Assembly: GCA_963815375.1 (NCBI GenBank)
Contig: CAWFGX010000001.1
Span: forward strand, 1-64,000
Direction of reading: 5' to 3'
DNA length: 64,000 nucleotides
Source of the DNA: JASHPR01 sp963815375
GTDB lineage: Bacteria; Actinomycetota; Actinomycetes; Streptosporangiales; Streptosporangiaceae
Part shown: in pieces, positions 44,472-53,171 of the stretch
How the letters are laid out: every line of letters starts with the position of its first letter
Position numbering within the stretch: the first letter of the stretch is position 1
Notes under the pieces: model-generated
The model's database searches: none
Seen by the model: only the letters and a program-made list of their open reading frames with translations
Told to the model about the DNA's origin: nothing
Program-made: the position numbers and the translations under genes

Positions 44472-45182
44472 GTGGCTTCTTCTTCCTCGCTCCCCGACGC
44501 GGGCGAGCGGACCCGCCTGACCAGGGCGGCCGTGGTCGACCAGGCGCTGGCGCTCGCCGACAAGTCAGGCCTTGACGCGCTGACGATCCGCAGGCTCACG
44601 ACCGAGCTCGGCGTAACCCCGATGGCGCTGTACTGGCACTTCCGCGGCAAGGACGAGCTGCTTGACGGGCTCGCCGAACGTCTCTGGGGCGAGATGGACC
44701 TGACCGTCGACCGCGACGCGCCATGGACGGAGCAGATACGCGGGCTGTTTGAGTCACTGCTCAAGGTGCTGCGCGCTCATCCCGCAGCGCCCGAGTTGCT
44801 GATGCACTCTAAGAAGGTGGCCGATAATGGGCTCAACGCCACCGAGCTCACCCTCGACATTCTGCGAACAGCCGGGCTCAGTCCGGAGGATGCGAGCTTT
44901 GCTGCCCGCTCGGCGCTGTGGACCGGCATCGCGCTCGTCATGAGCGAGCCGGGTATCGAATCACTTGACGACGCCGAGCGGGCCGAGTTGCAGCGGAAGA
45001 AGCAGGTGGCGATGGCGACCCAGTCCCCGCTCAAATTCCCCCGGCTGGTCGAGTGCGCGCTGCCGATGACCGCATGCGACGACCCGGAAGAGCATTACCG
45101 ATTCGGCGTTGACCTGTTCATCGGAGGCCTGGCAGCGGTCGCCGCCGCGCGGGCCGGGGCGGCGGAGTCGGCTTCGGCCTAA
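44472..45182 (+). CDS. TetR-family regulator (TetR_C-type)
   Basis: A protein of about 236 residues from GTG 44472; an upstream in-frame start would put the gene over its own operator. HTH: VVDQALALADKSGLDALTIRRLTTELGVTPMALYWHFRGKDELLDGLAERL. The C-terminal domain resembles the tetracycline-repressor type ligand pocket. It is divergent from the MFS efflux gene, which it likely represses until a drug binds. Confidence 0.9.
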   Translation: MASSSSLPDAGERTRLTRAAVVDQALALADKSGLDALTIRRLTTELGVTPMALYWHFRGKDELLDGLAERLWGEMDLTVDRDAPWTEQIRGLFESLLKVLRAHPAAPELLMHSKKVADNGLNATELTLDILRTAGLSPEDASFAARSALWTGIALVMSEPGIESLDDAERAELQRKKQVAMATQSPLKFPRLVECALPMTACDDPEEHYRFGVDLFIGGLAAVAAARAGAAESASA

Positions 45183-45377
45183 CTACATGATGTCTAATTC
45201 CTGCCTGAGCGCGAGGTAGGCGCGAGCTTGGGACAGCCCGGCGGCGCACTGAGGGCAGAGCCGGTCGAGTGTGTCGCAGTCGGGGCAGCATAACGGCGGA
45301 TCCCGGTAGTAGATCGCGTCGGCTAAGGCTTGCCGGAGTAACTCGCGGTGCGCGGGCAAGAGCGCAGCGATGGTCAT
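45183..45377 (-). CDS. Small Cys-rich (zinc-ribbon-like) protein
   Basis: A 64-residue protein with two CxxC pairs and one extra Cys (LCCPDCDTLDRLCPQCAAG), a likely zinc knuckle between two helices. The start overlaps the upstream gene end by 4 bases. It belongs to a group of tiny actinobacterial proteins found beside DUF5753 regulators. Function unknown. Confidence 0.6.
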   Translation of the reverse strand: MTIAALLPAHRELLRQALADAIYYRDPPLCCPDCDTLDRLCPQCAAGLSQARAYLALRQELDIM

Positions 45378-45631
45378 TCCGGCCGCCGCTGGAGTGGCAC
45401 TTCGGGCGTCGCGACCGGACCGTGTACGTCGGCGTACTGGCTGGTCTGGGCTGCGGCGAGGGTCGTGCGCAGTTCGGCGGGATCATTGGTAATGACGGTG
45501 TGCAAGCCGCTTCCGGGGCGCTGGCGGCGGGCGGCGAAGCGGTAGCCACTCGGGGCGGGCTCGATCCAGATACGAAAGCGGGGGAATTCTGCGCGCAGGG
45601 CCGTCAGGGTAATCTCACGTTGGGTATCCAA
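45374..45631 (-). CDS. Small hypothetical protein coupled to the Cys-rich gene
   Basis: A product of about 85 residues from TTG 45631 with GGAG about 8 bases upstream; the longer in-frame extension lacks coding character. The core REITLTALRAEFPRFRIWIEPAPSGYRFAARR resembles a small actinomycete family. Its stop overlaps the next start by 4 bases. Divergent from a DUF5753 regulator 140 bases away; role unknown. Confidence 0.55.
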   Translation of the reverse strand: MDTQREITLTALRAEFPRFRIWIEPAPSGYRFAARRQRPGSGLHTVITNDPAELRTTLAAAQTSQYADVHGPVATPEVPLQRRPE

Positions 45632-45774
45632 AGTCGTTCTCCGCGTTTGGCTTGGCTGTTCTGGCGTTCTCAGCGTGCCGTTGCTGGAATAGCCTCTGGA
45701 ATGGCTACGTGCGGGGTGTGACACGCGCGTATCACTGCCGGCCAGCGGCGTATGGCGACGTGTGAGGAGACATG

Positions 45775-46608
45775 ATGCTGTTGCCTGATGAGGGCCGTAC
45801 CCCGCGCCAGGTGTTCGGGTCGATGGTGCGGTTTTACCGGGAGCAGGCCGGGCTGAGCCGCGCGGAGTTAGCGGGCCGCATCTTCAAGTCCGCAGCCCTG
45901 GTGCAGGCGATCGAGCAGGGCCACCGGGCGGCGACCCCGGAGGTTACCGCTGACCTTGAGGCAGCGCTGGAGGCGGGCGGCGTGCTGGCGCAGCTGCGGC
46001 AGGAGATGGGCAGCGGGCTGGCCACTCAGGCCTTTCCCGCCTGGTTCCAGGACTGGGCGCTGAAGGAGTCCGAGGCGACAGTTCTGCGGTATTTCGGGCC
46101 GCTGGTGGTGCCCGGCATTCTGCAAACCGAGGACTATGCCAGGGCGGTGATCCGGACGAGGTTCGGGCTGAGCCCCGATGAGATTGACGAGCAAGTTGCG
46201 GCGCGACTGAAACGGCAGGAGATCCTGGACCATAACCAGCCGCCCATGCTGTGGGTGGTCCTGGATGAGTGGGTGCTGCGGCGGCCATTCGGCGGCCAGC
46301 ATGTGATGACCGAGCAGGTATGCCACCTTGCTCAGCTGGCCAGGCGTCCGCGTATCGCGATCGAGATCGTCCCGGCGGACGTGGGTGCTCACGACGGCAC
46401 GACTGGCGCTTTCGACATTGCCGGTTTCGGCGGTGCTCCTAGTGTCGGTTACCAGGAAGGCCCAGCGGGTGGCCTGACGATCGAGGAGCCGAAACTCGTG
46501 GCCTTGCTCGAACGCGTCTGGGATACCCTCCGAGGGGACACGCTGTCACGGGCAGCGTCCCTGGCTCTCCTGGAGGAAACGGCGAAATCATGGGCATCGG
46601 CGACGTGA
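45775..46608 (+). CDS. XRE regulator with DUF5753 domain (Scr1-type)
   Basis: A protein of about 277 residues (ATG 45775, or the ATG one codon before). The HTH (TPRQVFGSMVRFYREQAGLSRAELAGRIFKSAALVQAIEQGHRAATPEV) precedes a DUF5753 domain (WFQDWALKESEATVLRYFGPLVVPGILQTEDYARAV, IEIVPADVGAHDGTTGAFDIAGF). These regulators pair with DUF397 proteins; in Streptomyces such pairs influence development and have been likened to toxin-antitoxin modules. Confidence 0.92.
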   Translation: MLLPDEGRTPRQVFGSMVRFYREQAGLSRAELAGRIFKSAALVQAIEQGHRAATPEVTADLEAALEAGGVLAQLRQEMGSGLATQAFPAWFQDWALKESEATVLRYFGPLVVPGILQTEDYARAVIRTRFGLSPDEIDEQVAARLKRQEILDHNQPPMLWVVLDEWVLRRPFGGQHVMTEQVCHLAQLARRPRIAIEIVPADVGAHDGTTGAFDIAGFGGAPSVGYQEGPAGGLTIEEPKLVALLERVWDTLRGDTLSRAASLALLEETAKSWASAT

Positions 46609-46796
46609 CCTGGCGCAAATCGAGTTACAGCGGCAGCGGTGGCGGGGACTGCGTGGAGGTCAGCACGCGCGAGGTCGCTGGCCGAAGGCTCGTGCGCGAC
46701 TCCAAGCACCCGGACGACGCGGTGCTGGCCGTGGCGCCGCATGACTGGCAAGCGTTCATCACGTCGGTGAAGGCCGGGAAGTTCGACCTCTCCTGA
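46590..46796 (+). CDS. DUF397 protein
   Basis: A 68-residue protein with the family pattern WRKSSYSGSGGGDCVEVSTRE, then VRDSKHPDDAVLAVAPHDWQAFI. The start overlaps the end of the DUF5753 regulator by 19 bases, so translation is coupled. The pair is a standard regulatory unit in actinomycetes. Confidence 0.92.
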   Translation: MGIGDVTWRKSSYSGSGGGDCVEVSTREVAGRRLVRDSKHPDDAVLAVAPHDWQAFITSVKAGKFDLS

Positions 46797-46824
46797 TCAT
46801 CCACCCATGGCACCGCGTTAGCGC

Positions 46825-47607
46825 TCATGTGACGTCGCGGCGGACGGTGGTGATCGCGGCCACCGCGGCGACCGCCACAGCGACGATCGTGAGCACAGCG
46901 ATCGCGGCCGGGTAGGGCAGGGCGGCCACGCCGCGCGGGATCTGCGGCATGCCGCCGCCGTTGGTGTCCCCGGCCATCATGGCTGCCGCCGTGTAGGGCA
47001 GGAAGCGTCCTACGGCGGTGAGGGTTGCGCCCACGACTAGCTCGACCACAAGCCCCCAGGCGACTACAGCGATGATCGCGCCTGTCTGATTGCGGATCAG
47101 CGAGCCAGCGCCCGCGCCGGCCGCAGCCAGCAGCGCCGAGCCAATGACGGCGCCGCCGGCATAGCGGGCGATGGCGGGATCGGAGAGCGCGAGCGGGTAG
47201 CCGCGGGTGGCGGCGAAGCCGAGTGCGATCACGGTTGCCGTCGCTGAGACGGCGATCCCGAGCACCGAGCCGGCGAGCGCCGCCGCAATGGTCTTTGCCG
47301 CCAGGACCAGGCTGCGGTCGGGCTGGTCGAGGTAGGTGTCGGTGGCGGTCTTGAGCCGGAACTCGCCGCTGGCGATCACCACGCCGAGCAGGGCGGCGAC
47401 CAGCAGCGCGAACCCGGTGCTCGCCAGGTTGTCGCGCAGCCCGGCGGCCGTGGCCAGCGACGGGATTGCCATGCCCTTCCCCGTGCCGGCGGTGACGGCC
47501 TCCAGCACCCCGATCAGCGCGGTCAGCGCGACCGCGAGGCCGGCCATCGCGGCCACTAGCCGCGTGCTGCGCAGCTTCAGGAACTCGGTGTGCAGGGCCG
47601 TGATCAC
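46825..47607 (-). CDS. ABC-2 type transporter permease
   Basis: A 260-residue permease with six spans and the N-terminal LHTEFLKLRSTRLVAAMAGLAV motif of ABC-2 exporters. Its ATG overlaps the end of the ATPase gene by 4 bases. It is third in the operon small membrane protein, ATPase, permease, controlled by a divergent TetR regulator. Confidence 0.88.
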   Translation of the reverse strand: MITALHTEFLKLRSTRLVAAMAGLAVALTALIGVLEAVTAGTGKGMAIPSLATAAGLRDNLASTGFALLVAALLGVVIASGEFRLKTATDTYLDQPDRSLVLAAKTIAAALAGSVLGIAVSATATVIALGFAATRGYPLALSDPAIARYAGGAVIGSALLAAAGAGAGSLIRNQTGAIIAVVAWGLVVELVVGATLTAVGRFLPYTAAAMMAGDTNGGGMPQIPRGVAALPYPAAIAVLTIVAVAVAAVAAITTVRRDVT

Positions 47608-48503
47608 CCCGGCCTCCCTTCGGCCGCGGTCAGCCGGAGGAAGGCCTCCTCCAGGCTGCCGGTGTCCGCAGTCATCTCGAAGATCGGGATGCCCAGCGCC
47701 GCGGCCAGCGTGGCCACCTGCTCGGTGCCCAGCCCGGTGATCTCCAGCTGGCCTGGGCCGGCGGCCCGCACCGCGGCTCCCTCAGATGTGAGCGCGGCGC
47801 GCAGCGCCTCCGCCCGCGGAGTACGGACCGTGACCGCCTGCCGCGCGGCCTTCACCAGTTCGGTGACCGGCGCGGCCGAGACGAGCCGACCGTGGTTGAT
47901 GACGACGGCAAAATCGGCGAACTGGGCCACCTCGGCCAGGATGTGGCTCGACACGAGCACGGTGTGACCCTCGTCGCCGAGCCGGCGCAGGAAGCCGCGC
48001 AGCCACAGCACTCCCGCGGGGTCCAGCCCATTCGCCGGCTCGTCAAGGATCAGCACCTCAGGCTCACCGAGCAGCGCCCCGGCCAGGCCCAGCCGCTGCC
48101 GCTCCCCGAGCGACAGGCTGCCGGCCCGGCGCCCGGCTAGCTCGCCCATCCCGGTCTCCGCAAGCACCGCATTGATCCGGGCCCGCCTTATTCCGGCCGC
48201 GGCGCAGCGGACTCGCAGGTGATTCGCGACGGTGCGGCCCGGGTGGAACCCCGACGCCTCCAGCACGGCTCCCACCCGGCGCCGCCGCTCCCCCAGCTCC
48301 CGGTATGGCTTGCCCCAGATCGTGGCCTGGCCGCCCGTGGGCCGTACCAGGCCGAGCAGCGCGCGCAGCGTCGTGGTCTTGCCTGCCCCGTTGGGCCCGA
48401 GGAACCCGGTGACCGTACCGGCCCCGACCGCAAAACTGAGCCCGTCGACCGCCGTGCCCGACCCGAATCGCTTGGTCAGGGCGCGGACTTCAATGACCGT
48501 CAT
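47604..48503 (-). CDS. ABC transporter ATP-binding protein (DrrA-like)
   Basis: A 299-residue ATPase from ATG 48503. Walker A GPNGAGKTTT, signature LSLGERQRLGLAGALLGEPEVLILDEPANGLDP and H-loop SSHILAEV are intact. Its start overlaps the stop of the 41-residue membrane protein gene by ATGA, and its end overlaps the permease start. The three genes are one tightly coupled export unit. Confidence 0.93.
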   Translation of the reverse strand: MTVIEVRALTKRFGSGTAVDGLSFAVGAGTVTGFLGPNGAGKTTTLRALLGLVRPTGGQATIWGKPYRELGERRRRVGAVLEASGFHPGRTVANHLRVRCAAAGIRRARINAVLAETGMGELAGRRAGSLSLGERQRLGLAGALLGEPEVLILDEPANGLDPAGVLWLRGFLRRLGDEGHTVLVSSHILAEVAQFADFAVVINHGRLVSAAPVTELVKAARQAVTVRTPRAEALRAALTSEGAAVRAAGPGQLEITGLGTEQVATLAAALGIPIFEMTADTGSLEEAFLRLTAAEGRPG

Positions 48504-48625
48504 GGACGACGCGCCCGGCGCCGCCGCACCAGCGAGTACGTCCCGACGCCGCCCAGGGCCACCACGATTAGGACCACCCAGACCACCATCATCGCGGCCT
48601 GGCCGCCGCTGCCGTTGCCACCCAT
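48500..48625 (-). CDS. 41-residue single-span membrane protein
   Basis: ATG 48625 with GGAGG 5 bases upstream begins MGGNGSGGQAAMMVVWVVLI, continues as a hydrophobic helix to GGVGTYSLV and ends in RRRRARRP. The basic end should be cytoplasmic. The TGA overlaps the ATPase ATG (ATGA). Ribosome site, span, charge asymmetry and coupling together argue for a real gene, easily missed because of its size. It may stabilise or regulate the exporter (inference). Confidence 0.75.
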   Translation of the reverse strand: MGGNGSGGQAAMMVVWVVLIVVALGGVGTYSLVRRRRARRP

Positions 48626-48646
48626 GGCTTCCTCCCGGCACTACTA

Positions 48647-48682
48647 TGGACAACGGTCCACACCATAATGGACGAGCGTCCA
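48647..48682. promoter_or_regulatory. Two perfect TetR-type operators, TGGAC-N4-GTCCA
   Basis: Palindromes at 48647-48660 (TGGACAACGGTCCA) and 48669-48682 (TGGACGAGCGTCCA) are 22 bp apart, two helical turns, so two dimers could bind on the same face. They lie between the exporter operon and the divergent TetR gene. Confidence 0.8.
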
Positions 48683-48748
48683 TACTGGCAACCCGTGCGA
48701 CCCGGTGCGGTTGCGGCCGGGCGATGATCCAGGAGAACGACGAGGCAG

Positions 48749-49369
48749 ATGGCACGCGGAGTTGCGATACCTGAGGTCCGCGAGCAGCTGTTCGCTGCGG
48801 CCGACCGGGTGCTGTCCCGGGACGGCCCTTCGGGCCTGACCACGCGGGCCGTCACCTCCGAGGCCGGGGTTGCGAACGGGGTGCTGCACCGGCACTTCCG
48901 TGACCTCGACGAGTTCCTCGGGTCGTTCGCCGCCAGCAGGCTCGAGGCGATCGCGGAAGGTGCGGCAGCCCTGCCGGGCCGTGCCGGGCACGGCAGCGTC
49001 ACCGGTAACCTCACCGAGGCCACGGTCGCGGTGTTCGGCGCCAGCGCCCAGTCGCTGATGAGCCTGGTCGCAGTGAAACCGGAACTAGGCGCAGCGCTGG
49101 AGCACGGCGCGGGCCGCGCGGGCGGGCTCGGCGACATCGAGGGGCACTTCACCGCCTATCTCGTCGCCGAGAAGAAGCTGGGCCGGATCGGGCCGGGCGC
49201 CGACACCGAGGCGCTGGCGTTCACCCTCCTCGGCACGGCCCATCACCTGGTGATCACCCGCCGGGACGATGTGCCAGGCCTCCGGCGGCAGGTACGGCGG
49301 ATCGTGGACACGCTGGTCGCAGGCATGGGCGCCGGCGCCGCCCGGGAGGCGAGCGCACCTTCTCCATGA
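48749..49369 (+). CDS. TetR-family transcriptional regulator
   Basis: A 206-residue regulator. HTH: REQLFAAADRVLSRDGPSGLTTRAVTSEAGVANGVLHRHFRDLDEFLGSFAASRL. The C-terminal helices form the ligand pocket. Divergent from the small-protein/ABC-2 exporter operon; the pair of TGGAC-N4-GTCCA sites in between is the expected binding region. It probably represses both directions until an exported compound binds. Confidence 0.9.
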   Translation: MARGVAIPEVREQLFAAADRVLSRDGPSGLTTRAVTSEAGVANGVLHRHFRDLDEFLGSFAASRLEAIAEGAAALPGRAGHGSVTGNLTEATVAVFGASAQSLMSLVAVKPELGAALEHGAGRAGGLGDIEGHFTAYLVAEKKLGRIGPGADTEALAFTLLGTAHHLVITRRDDVPGLRRQVRRIVDTLVAGMGAGAAREASAPSP

Positions 49370-49695
49370 ATCCCACTAGCTCCGCCAGGCATGATCGGCG
49401 GTGCGTGGATGGAAGATCGGTGTCGCTAGAGCAGCATGAAGGGCCCATCCATGTCGTTCAGAATCTGGTTTCGGCTGCGCTGCGGGGCTGCGAGGCGGTT
49501 ACGGAAGCGGGCCATGCTTGGCGGGGCGGTCCGGAACAACTGGGCCTGGCCAAACCACGGTGAGCTGGCTATGTCTCTCCCCCTGGTGACAACCGCCGAC
49601 CGCGTCGCAGAAACCAGCAGGGGCAGCTGCTGCCAGCGGCTAGGCCCCGGCGGTGCAGAGCGGGACTCGCGGCCGGCGGTTGGCACGCACCCCGC
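49370..49695. other. No convincing gene
   Basis: Open frames on both strands lack motifs and good starts. The stretch contains no clear repeat. It separates the TetR gene from the convergent MacB-like ABC pair and may be decayed sequence. Confidence 0.4.
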
Positions 49696-50439
49696 TCAGG
49701 TCGCGGTGGCCTCCTCAGTGGTCGCGGCGGCCTGCCCGGACCGGGCCGCAGCGCGCTTCTTGTCTTTGTCCTGGCGGATGGTGAGCTTGCCCTTACGCAT
49801 GATCCCGATCCGCTGCGCCCGGCGGGCGATGGAACTGTCGTGGGTAACCATGACCAGGGTCAGGCCGCGCTCCCGCCACGTCTTCTCCAGCAGTCCGATG
49901 ATCTCGTCCCGGGTGTCCTCGTCGAGGTTGCCGGTCGGCTCGTCGGCCAGCAGCACTTTTGGCTCCTTCACGAGCGCCCTGGCGATAGCGGTGCGCTGCT
50001 GCTGGCCGCCGGACATCTCCCCCGGCAGGTGCTTGGCCCGGTCGTCGAGCCCGACGTCGGTCAGGGCCCGCAGCGCCCGTTCCCGCCGCTCGGAGCCGCT
50101 GATGCCCAGCGGCACCAGCGCCGTCTCGACGTTCTCCTGCGCTGACAGCGTCGGGATCAGGTTGAAGGTCTGGAAGATGAACCCGATCGAGGCCGCCCTG
50201 ACCTTGGTGACCTGACTCTCCCGCATCTGGGCCAGGTCCTGGCCGTCGAAGTCGACGATGCCCGAGGTCGGCCGGTCCAGCCCGCCCAGCATCTGCAGCA
50301 GCGTGGTCTTGCCATGCCCGGTCGGGCCCTGGATGGCAAGCCACTCGCCGTCCTCGATCACCAGGTCGACGCCCTGCAGCGCGGCAACGGTCGCGTGGCC
50401 CTTCTCGTAGTTCTTGGTCACGCCCGAGAGCTTGTACAT
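49696..50439 (-). CDS. ABC transporter ATP-binding protein (MacB/LolD-like)
   Basis: A 247-residue ATPase. Walker A GPTGHGKTTLL, signature MSGGQQQRTAIARALVKEPKVLLADEPTGNLDEDT and the MacB/LolD-type DEPTGNLD are present. The Walker A has His where Ser/Ala is usual (GPTGHGKTT). A basic C-terminal tail (RQDKDKKRAAARSGQ) is extra. It is coupled to the FtsX permease 31 bases upstream. Role: mechanotransmission or export of peptides, lipids or drugs. Confidence 0.93.
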   Translation of the reverse strand: MYKLSGVTKNYEKGHATVAALQGVDLVIEDGEWLAIQGPTGHGKTTLLQMLGGLDRPTSGIVDFDGQDLAQMRESQVTKVRAASIGFIFQTFNLIPTLSAQENVETALVPLGISGSERRERALRALTDVGLDDRAKHLPGEMSGGQQQRTAIARALVKEPKVLLADEPTGNLDEDTRDEIIGLLEKTWRERGLTLVMVTHDSSIARRAQRIGIMRKGKLTIRQDKDKKRAAARSGQAAATTEEATAT

Positions 50440-50470
50440 GGGGCCGGTCCCTCTCCTTGGTTATCGGTTG

Positions 50471-52021
50471 TCACTCGACCCGGGCCAGTGCCGCCGCCGG
50501 GCGCAGCCTGGCTGCCCGCCAGCCACCGAAGATGCCCGCGATCAGGCCTCCGGCCACGGCGAGCACCACGGCGAGAATGATGATGTCCGTGGTAACGGGC
50601 GCCGCGAGGTGGACGGTTGTCGAGTGCACTGCCCGGCCGGCCGCGCTGGCGAACCGGCCAGCGAATCCGTTGCCGTTGCCACCGCCACCGCCACCGCCAC
50701 CGCCGCCGCCAAACCCGCCGCCACCGCCGCCGCCAAACCCGCCGCCGCCGGTGCCGCCATTGCCGAAGAACCGCGAGCCGCCGGGTGTCCCCGAGCCCGT
50801 CGTGTTGCCCAGGGACGCGGTCAGCGGATGCGAGACCTTGGACACGATCGCGGCGCCGGCGAAGCCGAGCCCAACCCCGATGACGCCGCCGATGATGCCC
50901 ATTGTGATCGACTCACCCATCACCTGGCCGATCACGCGCCGGCTCCGCCAGCCCAGGGCCTTCAGCGTGCCGAACTCCCGCACCCGGCGGGAAACCGCTG
51001 ACATCGTCAGCAGGCTGGCCAGCAGGAACGCCGCGATCAGCGCTGCGATCGCCAGCCACTTGCCGAGATTGTTCGCCAGGCTGGCTGCGCTGGTGATGGA
51101 CCCGGTGACCTCGTTAGCCAGGTCGGCGGACGTCGTGACGGTGGACCCGGGAACCGCCTTCTGGATCTCCTTCTGCACCGCGGTGACGTCGGCCGAGCTG
51201 GTAGCCGCGACGTAGATCGTGTTGACCTTGCTAGTCATCGCCGGAGTGGTCAGCGCCTGGGCGCGGGCGAGCGGAATGTAGACGTCGGAGGACGAGTCAT
51301 CGGCCGGCTCGGTGACGACCCCGACGACTTTGAACGACGTGCTGGCGAGCGTGACGTCCGAGCCAACCTTCAGGCTCGCGGACTTCGCGTAGCTGGAGTC
51401 AACCACCGCGACGTCGGAGTTGCCGTCGGACGACTTGAGGGTACGGCCGGAGCTCAGCGTGGAGTTGCTCAGCGGGCCGAGCCCCGCCGCGCCGGAGGCC
51501 AGGTCAACGCCGCTGACCGACACCGCGTTGCCGAGGTTGAAGCCGCCCGGGCCGCGGAAGCCGCCAGAGCCGCCAGAGCCACCGGACCTGGATCCAGGGG
51601 TACCGCCGCTGCCGCTGTTGAAGTTCGGGATCGTGAAACTGGTGTCAATGTCGCTGGCGGTGAGCGATCCGGCAGCGGCCGCCACGCCCTGCAGCTTCGA
51701 GATCTTCGTGACGTCCGCGGCGGTCAGGGTGCCGAGGCTGCGGGTCGCGGCCAGCGAGTCAATCTTGACCGTCGAGCCCGGTGTGAAGTTGAAGTTGCGT
51801 TGCCCAGGGGTGAACGAGCCGGACGTCGGCGAAGACGTGACCGTCGCCGACGTGCCCACACCGTAGAGGTTCTGCAGGACCGTGCCCTGCGCCGCCTTGA
51901 CGCCATTCGACGCTGCGCTCACGGTGATAACGAGGCCGACGCCCAGGGCAAGACCCAGCGATATCAGGATCGCCTGCCGCATCCGCCGGCGCAGCTCGCG
52001 CCGGAGGTATGTGAAGAACAT
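50471..52021 (-). CDS. MacB/FtsX-like permease with polyglycine linker
   Basis: A 516-residue permease: N-terminal span, large extracellular MacB core domain (about 45-300), and three C-terminal spans with the FtsX motif VSRRVREFGTLKALGWRSRRVIGQVMGES. Two Gly-rich inserts stand out, at about 138-158 and a long one at about 410-450 just before the last part, composed almost only of Gly, Phe and Asn. The second comes from a (GGC/GGT)n tract at 50680-50760. It forms a unit with the ATPase downstream. Confidence 0.9.
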   Translation of the reverse strand: MFFTYLRRELRRRMRQAILISLGLALGVGLVITVSAASNGVKAAQGTVLQNLYGVGTSATVTSSPTSGSFTPGQRNFNFTPGSTVKIDSLAATRSLGTLTAADVTKISKLQGVAAAAGSLTASDIDTSFTIPNFNSGSGGTPGSRSGGSGGSGGFRGPGGFNLGNAVSVSGVDLASGAAGLGPLSNSTLSSGRTLKSSDGNSDVAVVDSSYAKSASLKVGSDVTLASTSFKVVGVVTEPADDSSSDVYIPLARAQALTTPAMTSKVNTIYVAATSSADVTAVQKEIQKAVPGSTVTTSADLANEVTGSITSAASLANNLGKWLAIAALIAAFLLASLLTMSAVSRRVREFGTLKALGWRSRRVIGQVMGESITMGIIGGVIGVGLGFAGAAIVSKVSHPLTASLGNTTGSGTPGGSRFFGNGGTGGGGFGGGGGGGFGGGGGGGGGGGNGNGFAGRFASAAGRAVHSTTVHLAAPVTTDIIILAVVLAVAGGLIAGIFGGWRAARLRPAAALARVE

Positions 52022-52166
52022 GAGGACTCCTTAGCAGGACCGCAGTCAAGTGCGGCGCGGGCTGGCCGGCTGAGCGAGCTGTACCGGGCACACGCATGCG
52101 CCGGTACAGATCATGGATGCCGACGCTGAACGGACGCTGAAGGAGTTCTGCGAACTTGCCGGAACG

Positions 52167-53171
52167 CTAATTCCCGCGAATCGCTCTTATGGATTCGCGC
52201 AGTGATCCCATTGTGGCGAGCACAGCCGAGGGCTCGTAGCCGCAGTGGGCCATGCAGTTCGCGCACCTCGGGTCCTTGCCGCGGCCGAACTTGTCCCACT
52301 CGGTGGTCTTGATCAGCTCGTCGTACGTGCTGGCGTACCCGTCGGCCATCAGGTAGCACGGCCGCTGCCAGCCGAGCAGCGAGTACGACGGGATTCCCCA
52401 CGCGGTGCAGCCGAAATCGGCCTTGCCCTCAAGGAAGTCGAGGAACAGGGGCGAATGGTTGAGCCGCCACTTCTTCCGGTTGCCGTCGCCGAACGCCTTG
52501 CGGAACAACTCCCTGGTCTCCGTGACGCCCAGGAAGTGCTCCTGGTCGGGTGCCTTTTCATAAGCGTAGGCCGGCGAGATCTGCATCTGGTCGATGCCCA
52601 GGTCGTCGTTGAGGTAGTTGAGCACGTCGATCACGTTCTGAGGAGTGTCCGTGTTGAAGAACGTGGTGTTGGTGTTGACCTTGAACCCGCGCTTCTTCGC
52701 GTCCCGGATCGCAGCCACCGCCTCATCGAACACGCCCTCCTTGCAGACCGACTCGTCGTGCCGGTCCTTCAGCCCGTCGATGTGCACGACCCAGGAGAAG
52801 TACGGCGACGGCGTGAACTTGTCGATCTTCTTTGGCATCAGCAGCGCGTTGGTGCACAGGAACACGAACTTCTTGCGCGCGATCAGCTGGCGCACGATCT
52901 CGTCGATCTCGGGGTGCATGAGCGGCTCGCCGCCGGCGATCGACACCATCGGCGCGCCGCACTCCTCGATCGCATTGATAGCTGTCTGCACCGGCATGCG
53001 CTGCTTCAGCAGCGAGGCCGGCTGCTGGATCTTGCCGCAGCCCGCGCACTTCAGGTTGCAGGCGAACAACGGCTCCAGCTCAACAAGCAGCGGGAACTTG
53101 TCGCGGCGAGCCAGCTTCTGGCGCACCAGGTAGGTGCCCACGCGAAGGCTCTGGCGCAGCGGCATCGGCAT
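52167..53171 (-). CDS. hpnH: HpnH, radical SAM adenosylhopene synthase
   Basis: A 334-residue radical SAM enzyme that joins a 5'-deoxyadenosyl unit to diploptene, making adenosylhopane. The cluster motif is C38-NLK-C42-AG-C45. SIAGGEPLMHPEID follows, and further Cys in the C-terminal part (PRCANCMAHCGYEP) fit the HpnH family. Its ATG overlaps the TAA of the hpnG-ispH gene by one base (TAATG). It is the last gene of the hopanoid operon. Length and sequence pattern match the family closely. Confidence 0.95.
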   Translation of the reverse strand: MPMPLRQSLRVGTYLVRQKLARRDKFPLLVELEPLFACNLKCAGCGKIQQPASLLKQRMPVQTAINAIEECGAPMVSIAGGEPLMHPEIDEIVRQLIARKKFVFLCTNALLMPKKIDKFTPSPYFSWVVHIDGLKDRHDESVCKEGVFDEAVAAIRDAKKRGFKVNTNTTFFNTDTPQNVIDVLNYLNDDLGIDQMQISPAYAYEKAPDQEHFLGVTETRELFRKAFGDGNRKKWRLNHSPLFLDFLEGKADFGCTAWGIPSYSLLGWQRPCYLMADGYASTYDELIKTTEWDKFGRGKDPRCANCMAHCGYEPSAVLATMGSLRESIRAIRGN

